Positions 43,553-53,497 are shown, counted from the first letter of the stretch. The stretch: 64,000 nt of DNA from Clostridium sartagoforme (GCF_004794105.1 NZ_SRYR01000002.1:248001-312000), one strand, 5' to 3'. Notes: generated by a model not told the origin, from the sequence alone. Made by a program: numbers and translations.

Positions 43553-45589
43553 ATGTCAAATAATAGATTTCTACCAATAAGTAAAGAGGATATGAATGAA
43601 CGTGGATGGGATCAATGTGACTTTATCATAGTTACAGGGGATGCCTATATAGACCACCACAGTTTTGGAACAGCAATTATTTCTAGAGTATTAGAGGATG
43701 CAGGATATAAGGTTGGTATTATTCCACAACCAGATTGGCATAGTTTAGATGACTTTATGAAGCTTGGAAGACCAAGGCTTGCTTTCTTAGTTAATGGAGG
43801 AAACATGGATTCTATGGTTAACCATTATACTGTAAGCAAAAGACCTAGAGAAAAGGATCTTTATACTCCAGGTGGTAAAATGGGAGCAAGACCAGATAGG
43901 GCAACAATAGTTTACTGTAATAAAATAAGAGAAGCATATAAAAATATTAATGTAGTTATAGGGGGAGTTGAGGCAAGCTTAAGAAGAATGGCTCACTATG
44001 ATTACTGGGGAGATAATGTAAGAAATTCTATATTAATAGATAGTGGAGCAGATCTTTTAATATATGGAATGAGTGAAAAGCAAATTGTTGAAGTTGCTAA
44101 TGCTTTAAATGATGGCTTTGACGCTAAATATATTAGACACGTTAATGGTACTACATATACTATAGATTCATTAGATGAAATATATGGTGATTATAAGCTA
44201 TTACCATCAAAGAATGAAGTAACAAAGGATAAGATGAAATATGCTGAAGCCTTTAAAATTCAATATGAAGAACAAGATCCAGTAAGAGGTAAGATGTTAG
44301 TTCAAAAGCATGGTGATAAATATGTAGTAAGTAATACACCAGAAATGCCTCTAACTAGAGAAGAGCTTGATAGGGTATATGCACTTCCATATACTAAGGA
44401 AAGCCATCCCATATATGATGAATTTGGTGGAATTGCAGCTTTAGAAGAAGTAAAGTTTAGTATAGTTAGTTCAAGAGGGTGTTTTGGTAACTGTTCATTT
44501 TGTGCTATAACTTTCCACCAAGGGAGAGCAGTACAAAGTAGAAGTGAAGCTTCTATCTTAGATGAAGCAGTTGAAATAACTAACCTTAAAGACTTTAAGG
44601 GATATATTCATGATGTTGGAGGCCCAACAGCAAACTTTAGAAAGCCTGCTTGTAAGACTCAGCTTACTATAGGGGCATGTAAATCTAAACAATGCTTAAC
44701 TCCAAAACCATGTAAGAACTTAATAGTAGATCATAGTGAATACTTAGGATTACTTAGAAAAATAAGAAAGTTACCTAAGGTAAAGAAGGCCTTTGTGCGT
44801 TCAGGTTTAAGATACGATTATATAATGGCTGATAAAAATGATACTTTCTTTAGAGAACTTGTTGAGCATCATGTAAGTGGACAATTAAAAGTTGCTCCAG
44901 AACACGTTGCAGCAAATACTTTAAAATATATGGGTAAGCCAGCAGGTGATACTTATGATAAGTTTAGAGAAAAGTTCTTTAAGATAAATAAGCAATTAGG
45001 TAAGGAACAATATTTAATTCCATACTTAATGTCGAGCCATCCAGGTAGTGGATTAAATGAAGCAATAGAACTTGCTGAGTATTTAAGAGATACTAAGTAT
45101 CAACCAGAACAAGTTCAAGACTTCTATCCAACTCCAGGAACATTATCAACAGCTATGTTCTATACAGGAATTAACCCAATAACAGGTGAAGAAGTATATA
45201 TTCCAAAGACTAGAGAAGAAAAAGCTATGCAAAGAGCCCTTCTTCAATTTAAAAATCCTAAGAACTATAACTTAGTTCATGATGCTTTAGTTAAGGCTGG
45301 AAGAGAAGATTTAATAGGAAATGGTCCAAAGTGCTTAATCAAATCAAAGGCTGATAGATATATGGCTAAGATGAAAAGAGAAGAAGCAATAGCAAGAGGA
45401 AGTTCAAATAGAGGAAAACAAGGCTCTAAGTCAAAATCTTCTTCAAAACCATCTGGAAAAGTGAGTAGTAAATCAAATTCAAAGCCTTCAAATAGTAAAA
45501 CTTCATCAAAAGGAAAATTTGGAGATTTTAAAGGTAAGACTTCTAAGCCAAAAAGTAATAAGGGTGGCAGTAGAAGACAAGGAAGATAA
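43553..45589 (+). CDS. YgiQ-type radical SAM protein (UPF0313)
   Basis: 678 residues. N-terminal signature: [20 protein letters not shown]. Radical SAM cluster motif is C-x3-C-x2-C in [20 protein letters not shown]. Family segments [21 protein letters not shown] and [15 protein letters not shown] are present. Four more cysteines ([16 protein letters not shown]) may hold a second cluster. The last 70 residues are a Ser/Lys/Gly-rich basic tail, longer than a domain boundary needs and probably nucleic-acid-contacting. The reaction of the family is not established. The only upstream regulatory sign is the long inverted repeat. Confidence 0.93.
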   Translation: MSNNRFLPISKEDMNERGWDQCDFIIVTGDAYIDHHSFGTAIISRVLEDAGYKVGIIPQPDWHSLDDFMKLGRPRLAFLVNGGNMDSMVNHYTVSKRPREKDLYTPGGKMGARPDRATIVYCNKIREAYKNINVVIGGVEASLRRMAHYDYWGDNVRNSILIDSGADLLIYGMSEKQIVEVANALNDGFDAKYIRHVNGTTYTIDSLDEIYGDYKLLPSKNEVTKDKMKYAEAFKIQYEEQDPVRGKMLVQKHGDKYVVSNTPEMPLTREELDRVYALPYTKESHPIYDEFGGIAALEEVKFSIVSSRGCFGNCSFCAITFHQGRAVQSRSEASILDEAVEITNLKDFKGYIHDVGGPTANFRKPACKTQLTIGACKSKQCLTPKPCKNLIVDHSEYLGLLRKIRKLPKVKKAFVRSGLRYDYIMADKNDTFFRELVEHHVSGQLKVAPEHVAANTLKYMGKPAGDTYDKFREKFFKINKQLGKEQYLIPYLMSSHPGSGLNEAIELAEYLRDTKYQPEQVQDFYPTPGTLSTAMFYTGINPITGEEVYIPKTREEKAMQRALLQFKNPKNYNLVHDALVKAGREDLIGNGPKCLIKSKADRYMAKMKREEAIARGSSNRGKQGSKSKSSSKPSGKVSSKSNSKPSNSKTSSKGKFGDFKGKTSKPKSNKGGSRRQGR

Positions 45590-45635
45590 GTCATAATATA
45601 ATTAAGTTAAGTCTATATCCAAAGGGGAAACATAA

Positions 45636-46448
45636 ATGAAGAAGAGTTTTAAGATAGATGAATTTTTATTGAAATATCCGCATGTAGAGCAAATAATTGA
45701 AGAAAAGAATATAGATACTGAGGTTTTAAAGGATATTTATAACGACTTTGTAGATTATAAAGTATCTTATGAAAATCAAGCAGGGTTTATAGCTAATATA
45801 TTACGTTCTCAGCCAATGATTCATTCAGTAAAATCTAGAATAAAAGAACCAGATAGATTAATAGAAAAAATTATAAGAAAAACTGAAGATAGAAGATTAA
45901 AATATGGTGATGACTTTCAATTTAGCTTAAATAATTATAAAAATGAAATTAATGATTTAATCGGAATTAGAGTTATACATATATTTAAGGATCAATGGCA
46001 GGATATTCATGAATTTATAACTAAGACTTGGAAGGTTATAGAAGTTACTGCAAATGTAAGAGAAGGGGATAATACTAAGAAGTTTGAAGAACTTAATATA
46101 GAAGTTAGGTCAAGAATATCAGGATATAGATCAGTTCACTACTTAGTTGAGTTTTATCCAACTAATGAAAAAGTAATAGCTGAAATTCAAGTAAGAACAA
46201 TATTTGAAGAAGGTTATGGTGAAATAGATCATAGACTTAGATATTCCCATATAGAAATCCCAGAAATCTTAAAATCAAATCTTCTTTTATTTAATAGAAT
46301 TGTAGGAAGTGCAGATGAAATGGCTTCTTTAATTAATGACCTTAGTAAAGAATGGGTTAGTAAAGAAGAAGAGCTTTTAAAAATAATTGAAGAACAGAAA
46401 GAAGAAATTGAACTTCTAAAAAAATCTCTGAATACAAAAAATAATTAA
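45636..46448 (+). CDS. Small alarmone synthetase (RelA/SpoT domain, RelQ/RelP-like)
   Basis: 270 residues: a single synthetase domain with no HD hydrolase or TGS part. Landmarks are SRIKEPDRLIEKIIRKTE (pyrophosphate donor site), NDLIGIRVIHIF, SGYRSVHYLV and AEIQVRTIFEEGYGEIDH. It makes (p)ppGpp from ATP and GDP/GTP independently of ribosomes. The C-terminal coiled coil (about 225-265) likely mediates oligomerisation. It is a separate gene 46 bases after the radical SAM stop with a weak AAGGGGAA site, and a terminator follows. Confidence 0.92.
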   Translation: MKKSFKIDEFLLKYPHVEQIIEEKNIDTEVLKDIYNDFVDYKVSYENQAGFIANILRSQPMIHSVKSRIKEPDRLIEKIIRKTEDRRLKYGDDFQFSLNNYKNEINDLIGIRVIHIFKDQWQDIHEFITKTWKVIEVTANVREGDNTKKFEELNIEVRSRISGYRSVHYLVEFYPTNEKVIAEIQVRTIFEEGYGEIDHRLRYSHIEIPEILKSNLLLFNRIVGSADEMASLINDLSKEWVSKEEELLKIIEEQKEEIELLKKSLNTKNN

Positions 46449-46459
46449 ATAAGAGAAAG

Positions 46460-46498
46460 CTCAACTCCTTAAATCATTGAGGAGTTGAGTCTTTTTTA
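46460..46498 (+). terminator. Terminator after alarmone synthetase gene
   Basis: A 9-bp stem CTCAACTCC/GGAGTTGAG (46460-46468 with 46481-46489) with a 12-base loop and a CTTTTTTATTTTTA tail. Confidence 0.88.
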
Positions 46499-46653
46499 TT
46501 TTTATAATAGAAAAACTTTAGATACTATGAATATTAAAAATTTAGAAGTGTAATATCAGTAATTTTAAAAAGCATATTCTATTCAAAATGAGGATAATTA
46601 TGATAAAATTAGCAAGGGGACAAGATTAAAATAATGGTTAAGGAGGAATAATA

Positions 46654-47241
46654 ATGAATATTAAAAATCTTATTTTAAAGAATAAGAGAATTGCTATTTG
46701 TTTAGTTGTTGCTTTAGGTTTTGGAATCGCTGGTGGAGCTAGTAATATGCCACAAGCTGATTATAATAATTTAGTTGTTCAAAAGGAGCAATTAGATGAT
46801 AAAATAATAGCATTAGATAAGCAGTTAGAGGAAAATAAAAGCAAAGTTGATGAACTTCAGGCAAAGAAAGATGAAGCAGAAAGAATAGCTAAGGCAGAAG
46901 CAGAAAGAAAGGCTAAAGAAGAAGCTAAAGCAAAAGCAGAAGCAGAGGCTAAGGCAGAAGCAGAAAGGCTTGCAAAAGAAGAGGCAGATAGATTAGCAAG
47001 AGAAGAAGCTGAAAGATTTGCTCAAGCAGAGCAAAATTCGAATTATTATGTTTCAAGTGGAAGTAATGGAGGAAGTGTCCAAGAAGAAGCACCAATTGGG
47101 ACAATGGTATGGTTATCAGCAACTGGTGAAAAATATCATTCAAGAAATAATTGTGGAAGAATGAATCCTTCAAAGGCTAGGCAAGTGACTCTTGAAAGTG
47201 CAAGGTCACAAGGATTTGAAGCCTGTTCAAAATGTTATTAG
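46654..47241 (+). CDS. Membrane-anchored coiled-coil protein with C-terminal Cys/His domain
   Basis: 195 residues. An N-terminal helix (about 12-30) has a glycine-rich end (GFGIAGGAS). A coiled coil of about 90 residues follows, with Ala/Lys/Glu heptads (AEAERLAKEEADRLAREEAE). The C-terminal 45 residues form a small Cys/His module, GEKYHSRNNCGRM ... EACSKCY, which resembles the YHx..C....L....A...G..PC..C metal-binding domain found on clostridial surface proteins and nucleases. The module is probably outside the cell. It is related to the next gene, sharing helix, glycine turn and coiled coil. Function unknown. Confidence 0.75.
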   Translation: MNIKNLILKNKRIAICLVVALGFGIAGGASNMPQADYNNLVVQKEQLDDKIIALDKQLEENKSKVDELQAKKDEAERIAKAEAERKAKEEAKAKAEAEAKAEAERLAKEEADRLAREEAERFAQAEQNSNYYVSSGSNGGSVQEEAPIGTMVWLSATGEKYHSRNNCGRMNPSKARQVTLESARSQGFEACSKCY

Positions 47242-47405
47242 AGTGTGATTAGTACGAGATTTAGTTTTAGAAAATAAATTAATATAGGGAAAATATAAGG
47301 ATAAACCTTTTAATTAATTATAGAGTTATTTTTTTCCATTGGTGTTAAAAGTGAATGAGTTAGTATTAATAGATAAGATGTTAAGATATATGGAGGTAAT
47401 GAACT

Positions 47406-47753
47406 TTGGGATATCAAAAACAAATATATAGTAATAATGATAAGGAAAGTAATTTTGATAATACAGCAGATCAATATGAAGTTAATATAGAAGTAAAAGA
47501 GCCTGACTTTGAAGGTAATGCAGTTGTAAAGAAGCCTAACTTTTTTAGAAGATTCTACAAAGAAATTATAGTAATATTTATTGGAATTTTAATTGGGAAT
47601 TCAATTGGTGGAATAGGCAAGGTTTCTACATCTACAGTTGATGAAATAAATATGCAAATAGAAGATAATACAAAGGTTATAAAAGATAAAGAAGCAGAAT
47701 TAGAATTATTGCAGAATAAAAAAATAGAATTAGAAGAAAGTTTAAGAAACTAG
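47406..47753 (+). CDS. Membrane/coiled-coil protein, shorter relative of the preceding gene
   Basis: 115 residues from a TTG start, nine bases after GGAGG. A nearby ATG at 47399 gives only a short frame. Residues 1-45 are hydrophilic and acidic. A helix at about 52-70 ends in GNSIGGIG, the same glycine-rich exit as in the preceding protein. A coiled coil (DEINMQIEDNTKVIKDKEAE and on) ends the chain. It lacks the C-terminal Cys module. The two proteins may pair through their coiled coils. Confidence 0.65.
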   Translation: MGYQKQIYSNNDKESNFDNTADQYEVNIEVKEPDFEGNAVVKKPNFFRRFYKEIIVIFIGILIGNSIGGIGKVSTSTVDEINMQIEDNTKVIKDKEAELELLQNKKIELEESLRN

Positions 47754-47761
47754 ATTATAGT

Positions 47762-47800
47762 AAAAGGTGATAGATTAATATCTATTACCTTTTTTATTTT
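47762..47800 (+). terminator. Terminator after coiled-coil gene
   Basis: AAAAGGTGATAGAT and ATCTATTACCTTTT form a stem (about 47762-47775 with 47780-47793) with one G-T pair, followed by T-rich sequence. Confidence 0.8.
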
Positions 47801-48034
47801 GGGTAAGTTAATGATATCTATGAAATCTTAGCTTTGCAATTTTTTTATAGGATCAATTACCTAAAATGCTCTCATTAAACAATGTTTTATTGATATTACA
47901 CTAATTTGTAAAATGTATTTCAATTGAGATTGATAAAAAAATCTCAAGATTTTAATATAAAAGAATATTTTAGTTGCAAAGGGATAAAATATAATATTAT
48001 TAATTTTATAACATGGGAAGAAGGAGTGTTAAGT

Positions 48035-49216
48035 ATGTCATTAGAAAGTATGATTCTTAAAAAATATTTTAAGAAAGAAGGTCAAGCGCCATTTAAAGTC
48101 ATATTTAAAGATGGAAAAGTACTGAATATGGGGAATGGAGATCCTGAATTTGTAATTAAAGTAAATGGAGATATCGATAAAAAATTACTACTTACTAGTA
48201 CATCATTAGCCTTAGGTGAAGCTTATATGGACAAAAAGCTAGATATGGAGTCTGGGGACTTATATGATGCGCTAGATATTGTATTAGGGAAGTTAGATGA
48301 TTTTGATGTTAACGAGAGTACATTGAGTAAATTAATATTTACATCAACATCTAAACAGAATCAAAAGAAAGAAGTAACTTCGCATTATGATATAGGAAAT
48401 GATTTTTATAGCCTTTGGTTAGACGAAACTATGAGCTATTCCTGTGCATACTTTAAAAATGAAGATGATACTTTATATAAAGCACAAAAAAATAAAATTA
48501 ATCATATATTAAAAAAAATGCAACTTCAAGAAGGTATGAGCTTACTAGATATAGGATGTGGATGGGGTTACTTACTTATTGAAGCTGCTAAGAAATATAA
48601 AGTTCATGGAGTCGGAATTACTTTAAGTGAACAACAGTATTTAAAATTCAAGGAAAGAATTAAGGAAGAGAATTTAGAAGAATATTTAACAGTTGAATTA
48701 ATGGATTATAGAGATTTAGAAAAGAGTAATTTAAAATTTGATAGAGTTGTAAGTGTAGGAATGCTTGAACATGTTGGAAGAGATAATTACAATCTTTTCT
48801 TTAAGAATGTGGATTCAGTGTTAAAAGATCAAGGATTATTTTTGTTACACTATATTAGTGGAAGAAAAGAGCATGCAGGAGATCCATGGATTAAAAAATA
48901 TATATTTCCAGGTGGAGTTATCCCTAGTTTGAGAGAAATCATAAATTTAGGTAGTGAATTTGATTATTATACATTAGATGTAGAAAGTTTAAGAAGACAT
49001 TATCATAAAACATTACTTTGCTGGTATGATAATTATAAAAACAATATAGATAAGATTTCAGAAATGTTCGATGAAAGATTTGTTAGAATGTGGGGATTGT
49101 ATTTATCTGCTTGCGCTGCATCATTCAATAATGGAATGATTGATTTACATCAGATAGTATTTTCAAAAGGGAATAATAACACACTAGAAATGACTAGAGA
49201 TTATTTATATAAATAA
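48035..49216 (+). CDS. cfa: Cyclopropane-fatty-acyl-phospholipid synthase
   Basis: 393 residues from the ATG at 48035, which has AAGGAG 8 bases before it; a TTG-initiated extension from 47924 has no ribosome site. Family signatures: SHYDIGNDFYSLWLDETMSYSCAYF (substrate site), LLDIGCGWGYLLIEAA (SAM-binding loop), SVGMLEHVG and the HYISGRKEHAGDPW loop with KYIFPGG. It methylenates double bases of membrane phospholipid acyl chains using S-adenosylmethionine, which hardens membranes against acid and solvent. It is a single-gene unit. Confidence 0.94.
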   Translation: MSLESMILKKYFKKEGQAPFKVIFKDGKVLNMGNGDPEFVIKVNGDIDKKLLLTSTSLALGEAYMDKKLDMESGDLYDALDIVLGKLDDFDVNESTLSKLIFTSTSKQNQKKEVTSHYDIGNDFYSLWLDETMSYSCAYFKNEDDTLYKAQKNKINHILKKMQLQEGMSLLDIGCGWGYLLIEAAKKYKVHGVGITLSEQQYLKFKERIKEENLEEYLTVELMDYRDLEKSNLKFDRVVSVGMLEHVGRDNYNLFFKNVDSVLKDQGLFLLHYISGRKEHAGDPWIKKYIFPGGVIPSLREIINLGSEFDYYTLDVESLRRHYHKTLLCWYDNYKNNIDKISEMFDERFVRMWGLYLSACAASFNNGMIDLHQIVFSKGNNNTLEMTRDYLYK

Positions 49217-49221
49217 TATTT

Positions 49222-49312
49222 TAAATTTTGTGATACAAAATTTAAAATTGATAATGAATAATTAAGGATTTTTTCATTAATTATTCATTATTTTGCTTTG
49301 CAAAATTTTCTA
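49222..49312. repeat. Short palindromic repeat, family 2 (copy 3, partial)
   Basis: AAATTTTGTGATACAAAATTT (49223-49243), then AATGAATAATTAAGGATTTTTTCATTAATTATTCATT, then TTTTGCTTTGCAAAA. The hairpins share their form with the ends of family 2 copies. The T-rich parts probably terminate cfa. Confidence 0.55.
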
Positions 49313-49391
49313 TTGACTAAATATAGTTTAAAGTTGAAATAATAAACTTATAATCAATTTGCTAAACTGAAGGGAGGCTAAAAAATTTCTA

Positions 49392-49452
49392 TTGACTAAA
49401 CATAGATAATTATCTATATTTATATAAGGGTCATATATAGATGGTTGTCTAT
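49392..49452 (+). promoter_or_regulatory. arsR promoter with palindromic operator
   Basis: TTGACT (49392-49397), a 17-base spacer and TATATT (49415-49420) make a near-consensus sigma-A promoter. A perfect 16-base palindrome ATAGATAATTATCTAT (49402-49417) fills the spacer and overlaps the -10 box. An imperfect second palindrome, ATATAGATGGTTGTCTATAT, follows at about 49434-49453. The TCTATTGACTAAA-ATAG block is duplicated from 49309-49328. This fits autorepression by the ArsR protein encoded just downstream. Confidence 0.75.
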
Positions 49453-49476
49453 ATAAAATATATAAAGGTGATGGTT

Positions 49477-49755
49477 ATGACTAAAAAATACGAAAAAAAT
49501 ATTAAAATATTAAAAGCATTAAGTGAAGTGAATAGGCTTAAGATTGTGGATATGCTTTCATCTGGGGAAAAATGTGCATGTATAATACTCGAGAGCTTTA
49601 AGTTTACTCAGCCAACATTATCTCATCATATGAAGGTTCTTATGGATTCTGGAATTGTAAAATGCAGAAAAGAAGGAACTTGGATACATTATAGATTAGA
49701 TAAAGAATTATGTGATGAAGTTTTAGATTTTTTAAATGAAATATTAAAGGAATAA
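49477..49755 (+). CDS. arsR: ArsR-family metal(loid)-responsive repressor
   Basis: 92 residues from the ATG at 49477, about seven bases after AAAGGTG; longer starts overlap the operator. The winged helix is typical: LKALSEVNRLKIVDMLSSG, then recognition helix PTLSHHMKVLMDSGIV and wing CRKEGTWIHYRL. The C-A-C pair in EKCACIILESF is at the position of the ArsR CxC arsenite/metal site. It should repress the MATE-gshF genes behind it until metal(loid) binds. As the arsenite exporter itself is a dead remnant 14 kb away, the real inducer is open. Confidence 0.9.
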   Translation: MTKKYEKNIKILKALSEVNRLKIVDMLSSGEKCACIILESFKFTQPTLSHHMKVLMDSGIVKCRKEGTWIHYRLDKELCDEVLDFLNEILKE

Positions 49756-49774
49756 TTATAATTTAGGAGAGATT

Positions 49775-51118
49775 ATGAATAAGGTTGATTTAACTAAAGG
49801 AAAAGTTTTAAATGTGCTTTTAGCTTTATCCTTGCCTATAATGGGAAGTTCCTTTCTTCAATTTACTTATAATTTAATAGACATGCTATGGGTAGGAGGC
49901 TTAGGTAGTGATGCTGTTGCTAGTATAGGTTCTTCAAGTTTTTACGTGGGGCTTGGATACTCAATAAATGCATTAGTAATTATAGGTACAGGAATAAAAG
50001 TTGCTCACTCCTTTGGAAGAAGGGATAATAAGGCCGTAGATGAATACATATTAAATGGAGTAATTTTAAATGCTATAGTCGGAGGATTATATAGTTTAGC
50101 ACTTATTTTCTTAGGTAAAAGTTTTATAGGATTCTTGAATATAGGTAATGCAGTAGTTGAAAAAAATGCATATATATATTTAGCAATAAGTGCACCAATG
50201 TTATTTTTTTCTTTTTATAATACTTTATATATAAGAATTTTTAATAGTTTTGGGAATACTAAATCTGCATTAACTATAAGTGCTACAGGTCTTATAATAA
50301 ATATTGTTTTAGATCCATTAATGATATATACCTTTAAATTAGGAGTATCTGGAGCAGCTTTTGCAACATTAATTGCTAATGGAATTATGTTTTTATTATT
50401 TATAAGAAAATCAAAATCCTTATTTAAGGTGGATTTTTCATTAGGAATTAATTTTAGTAAGATAAAAGAAATAGCACTACTTGGACTACCTATGTCCTTT
50501 CAAAGAGTATTATTTACTTTTGTAAATATTCTTTTAGCAAGAATAATAGGAAGCTTTGGAGCTGATGCTATTGCTGCTCAGAAAATAGGACTTCAAATTG
50601 AGTCAGTAGTTTATATGGTAGTCGGAGGGCTAAATGGAGCTATATCAGGTTTTGTAGGACAAAACTTTGGAGCAAAAAAATATGATAGAATAAACAAGGG
50701 ATATAATACAGCAGTTGGAATAGGTATTATTTATGCTTTATTAGTAAGTATAGTATTTATTTTCACACCAGATATTTTAGTTAAACTTTTTGTAAGAGAA
50801 GAGGCAACAATTAAAATAGCAAGTGAATATTTGATGATTATTGGATATTCTCAAGTTTTTGCTACAATAGAAATGATATCAAATGGTGTTTTTACTGGTC
50901 TTGGATATCCTAAGATACCAGCTATTATAAGTATAGTTTTTACTATATTAAGAATACCAATAGCCTTAGTATTAATAGGGAAATTGGGGATAAATGGCGT
51001 TTGGTTTGCTATATCAATATCAAGCGTATTAAAAGGAATAACTGCGTATTTAATTTATAAATTGAAAATATGGAAGGTGTATAAAAATGTTAGATGTGAT
51101 TCAGTCACTGAATTATAA
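49775..51118 (+). CDS. MATE family exporter in the arsR operon
   Basis: 447 residues with twelve helices. Landmarks: KVLNVLLALSLPIMGSSFLQFTYN, MLWVGGLGSDAVASIG, YIRIFNSFGNTKSAL, and GFVGQNFGAKKYDRI at the start of the second half. It differs clearly from the MATE at 36011. It begins 19 bases after arsR and its end overlaps gshF by 32 bases. That arrangement suggests export of a toxic compound or conjugate in step with thiol production; the substrate is inferred only from context. Confidence 0.93.
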   Translation: MNKVDLTKGKVLNVLLALSLPIMGSSFLQFTYNLIDMLWVGGLGSDAVASIGSSSFYVGLGYSINALVIIGTGIKVAHSFGRRDNKAVDEYILNGVILNAIVGGLYSLALIFLGKSFIGFLNIGNAVVEKNAYIYLAISAPMLFFSFYNTLYIRIFNSFGNTKSALTISATGLIINIVLDPLMIYTFKLGVSGAAFATLIANGIMFLLFIRKSKSLFKVDFSLGINFSKIKEIALLGLPMSFQRVLFTFVNILLARIIGSFGADAIAAQKIGLQIESVVYMVVGGLNGAISGFVGQNFGAKKYDRINKGYNTAVGIGIIYALLVSIVFIFTPDILVKLFVREEATIKIASEYLMIIGYSQVFATIEMISNGVFTGLGYPKIPAIISIVFTILRIPIALVLIGKLGINGVWFAISISSVLKGITAYLIYKLKIWKVYKNVRCDSVTEL

Positions 51119-53393
51119 AGAAAAGTTGTTAAGAGGTAATTTTGGAATAGAGCGTGAAACATTAAGAGTTAATGAAGATGGGAAATTGGCATTAACAAAG
51201 CATCCAGAAGTATTTGAATGTAAAATAACTCACCCCTATATAACAACAGATTTTTCTGAAAGTCAAATAGAGCTTATTACTCCAACCTTACATACATTAG
51301 AAGAGGTATATAGTTTTTTAAATTCTATTTACGATATAACTGCTTTAGAGCTTAAGGATGAATACTTATGGCCACAATCAATGCCATGTGATATTCCAGA
51401 AGATGATTTGATTCCTATTGCAGATTATGGGAAGTGTAGTAGTGGATCAGTAGCTAGTGACTATAGAAAAAAGTTATTAAAGAAGTATGGTGGAAAGAAG
51501 CAATTAATTTCAGGTATTCACTATAATTTTTCTTTTAGAGAAGATTTAATTGAGGATTTATATAAAAAGCTAGGCAAAAATGAAAGCTATAGAGATTTTA
51601 GAGATGACCTTTATTTAAAGGTAGTAAGAAATTATTTAAGATATAGATGGATTTTAATTTACCTTCTAGGTGGAACTACAACTATGCATGAAACCTTTGG
51701 TGAAAAATGTGTAGTTGACTTAGATAAGATAGCTAAAGATGGTTTTAGTAATAATGGGGCTGTTTCATATAGAAATAGTGAATGTGGTTATAAGAATCCA
51801 ATTGATTTATATCCAAACTATGAGTCTGTTAAAGGCTATGTTGAAAGTGTATATAAGTTTATAGATGATAAGATGATAGATAGTCATAAGGAACTTTATA
51901 CTCAAATAAGACTTAAGGCTTATGATAATAATAAGTTCTTAGAATCTCTACTTAAGGATGGTATTAATTATTTAGAAATTAGAAGTATAGATATTAATCC
52001 TTTTAATAAAGTAGGAATTTCATTAGAGGATTTAAACTTTATTAATTTATTTACTTTATATCTTCTTACTAAAGAAGAAAGTAATTATAAATCTTGGCAA
52101 GAAGAGGCACAAAACAATCAAAATATTATTTCTATATATGGACAAATGGATGTAGTCTTATATAAGGATGGTAAAACTATATCTAAGGAATCATGGGCAT
52201 TATCAATCTTAAATGAAATGTTAGATATGAATAACAAGTTAAGCCTTGGAAAAGAAGATATAATTAGAGGTATGATTGAAAAGATAGTAGATAATAAATT
52301 AACTTATGCCTATAGAGTATCAGAAATGGTTAAGGAAAAAGGATTTATTAAAAGCCACTTAGAGTTATCAAGAAAATATATGGACGAAGCATATAAAAAT
52401 AGATTTAAGCTTTATGGCTATGAAGACTTAGAATTATCAACTCAAATATTAATGAAGGATGCTATTAAAAGAGGAATAAAGGTAGAAGTTTTAGATAGAA
52501 GTGAAAACTTTATTTCCCTTAAAAAAGATGATCATATTGAATATGTTAAGCAAGCAACTAAGACATCAAAGGATAGTTATATAACTGTTCTAATGATGGA
52601 AAATAAGGTTGTAACTAAGAAAATTTTAGATGATAAAGGAATAAGAGTTCCTAGAGGAAGCGAATTCTTCAGCTTAGAGGATGCTCTAGAAAGTGCCTGT
52701 AGATATGTGAATAAGCCTATAGTAATTAAGCCAAAATCAACTAACTTTGGACTTGGAATATCTATATTTAAAGATGGAGCATCGGAAGATGATATTAAAG
52801 AAGCTATGAATATAGCATTTAAGTATGATAATACAGTTTTAGTTGAAGAGTTTATAAAAGGAAAAGAATATAGATTTTTAGTAGTTGGAGATAAGGTTTC
52901 AGGAATACTTCATAGAGTGCCAGCTAATGTTATAGGTGATGGTGAAAGAAGTATAAAGGAATTAGTAGAAGAAAAGAATAAAAATCCACTAAGGGGTAAG
53001 GGATATAAAACTCCTTTAGAAAAAATCAACTTAGATGATCATGTTGCACTGTTCTTAAAGCAAGATGGATTAGATTTTAACTATATTCCTAAGAAGGATG
53101 AAATAGTATATCTAAGGGAAAACTCCAATATTAGTACAGGTGGAGATAGTGTAGATTATACAGATGAAATTCCAGATGCTTATAAAAAGATTGCTGTAGA
53201 ATCAGCACAGGCTGTGGGAGCTAGAATTTGTGGTGTAGATATGATGATAGAGGATTATAATAGAGAAGAAATTAATTATTCTATAATAGAACTAAACTTT
53301 AACCCAGCTATTCATATTCACTCTTATCCTTATAAAGGAAAAGAAAGAGAAATAGCAAAAGATATATTAGAAGAACTTAATTTCATTAAATAA
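51087..53393 (+). CDS. gshF: Bifunctional glutamate-cysteine ligase/glutathione synthetase GshF
   Basis: 768 residues, the usual GshF length. The N-terminal half is the glutamate-cysteine ligase (FGIERETLRVNEDG, TDFSESQIELITP, GIHYNFSF). The C-terminal half (about 490-768) is an ATP-grasp ligase with KPKSTNFGLGISIF, VLVEEFIKGKEYRFLVVG and ELNFNPAIHIHSYP. One protein therefore makes glutathione from Glu, Cys and Gly. The gene starts inside the end of the MATE gene, so it is translationally coupled to it. The cysteine supply links it to the T-box-controlled cystine importer at 2974. Confidence 0.96.
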   Translation: MLDVIQSLNYKEKLLRGNFGIERETLRVNEDGKLALTKHPEVFECKITHPYITTDFSESQIELITPTLHTLEEVYSFLNSIYDITALELKDEYLWPQSMPCDIPEDDLIPIADYGKCSSGSVASDYRKKLLKKYGGKKQLISGIHYNFSFREDLIEDLYKKLGKNESYRDFRDDLYLKVVRNYLRYRWILIYLLGGTTTMHETFGEKCVVDLDKIAKDGFSNNGAVSYRNSECGYKNPIDLYPNYESVKGYVESVYKFIDDKMIDSHKELYTQIRLKAYDNNKFLESLLKDGINYLEIRSIDINPFNKVGISLEDLNFINLFTLYLLTKEESNYKSWQEEAQNNQNIISIYGQMDVVLYKDGKTISKESWALSILNEMLDMNNKLSLGKEDIIRGMIEKIVDNKLTYAYRVSEMVKEKGFIKSHLELSRKYMDEAYKNRFKLYGYEDLELSTQILMKDAIKRGIKVEVLDRSENFISLKKDDHIEYVKQATKTSKDSYITVLMMENKVVTKKILDDKGIRVPRGSEFFSLEDALESACRYVNKPIVIKPKSTNFGLGISIFKDGASEDDIKEAMNIAFKYDNTVLVEEFIKGKEYRFLVVGDKVSGILHRVPANVIGDGERSIKELVEEKNKNPLRGKGYKTPLEKINLDDHVALFLKQDGLDFNYIPKKDEIVYLRENSNISTGGDSVDYTDEIPDAYKKIAVESAQAVGARICGVDMMIEDYNREEINYSIIELNFNPAIHIHSYPYKGKEREIAKDILEELNFIK

Positions 53394-53497
53394 GATATAA
53401 ATCATAAATAAAGTGAGTTGAACTATTAAGAGTAAAAATAAAAGATTAAGAGTTATCTTTAGTAATTCTTATGGAATAATATAAATAATTATTAAAT

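Noticed and set aside
45277-45594. 105-codon minus-strand frame over the radical SAM gene end
   Set aside because: It lies wholly inside a well-supported gene, reflects its Ser/Lys-rich tail on the opposite strand and has no ribosome site.
47924-48034. TTG-initiated N-terminal extension of the cyclopropane synthase
   Set aside because: No ribosome site, and the extension does not look like the family's N-terminus.
49441-49476. Upstream ATG start for arsR
   Set aside because: That start lies within the second operator palindrome and lacks a ribosome site; the ATG at 49477 has one.
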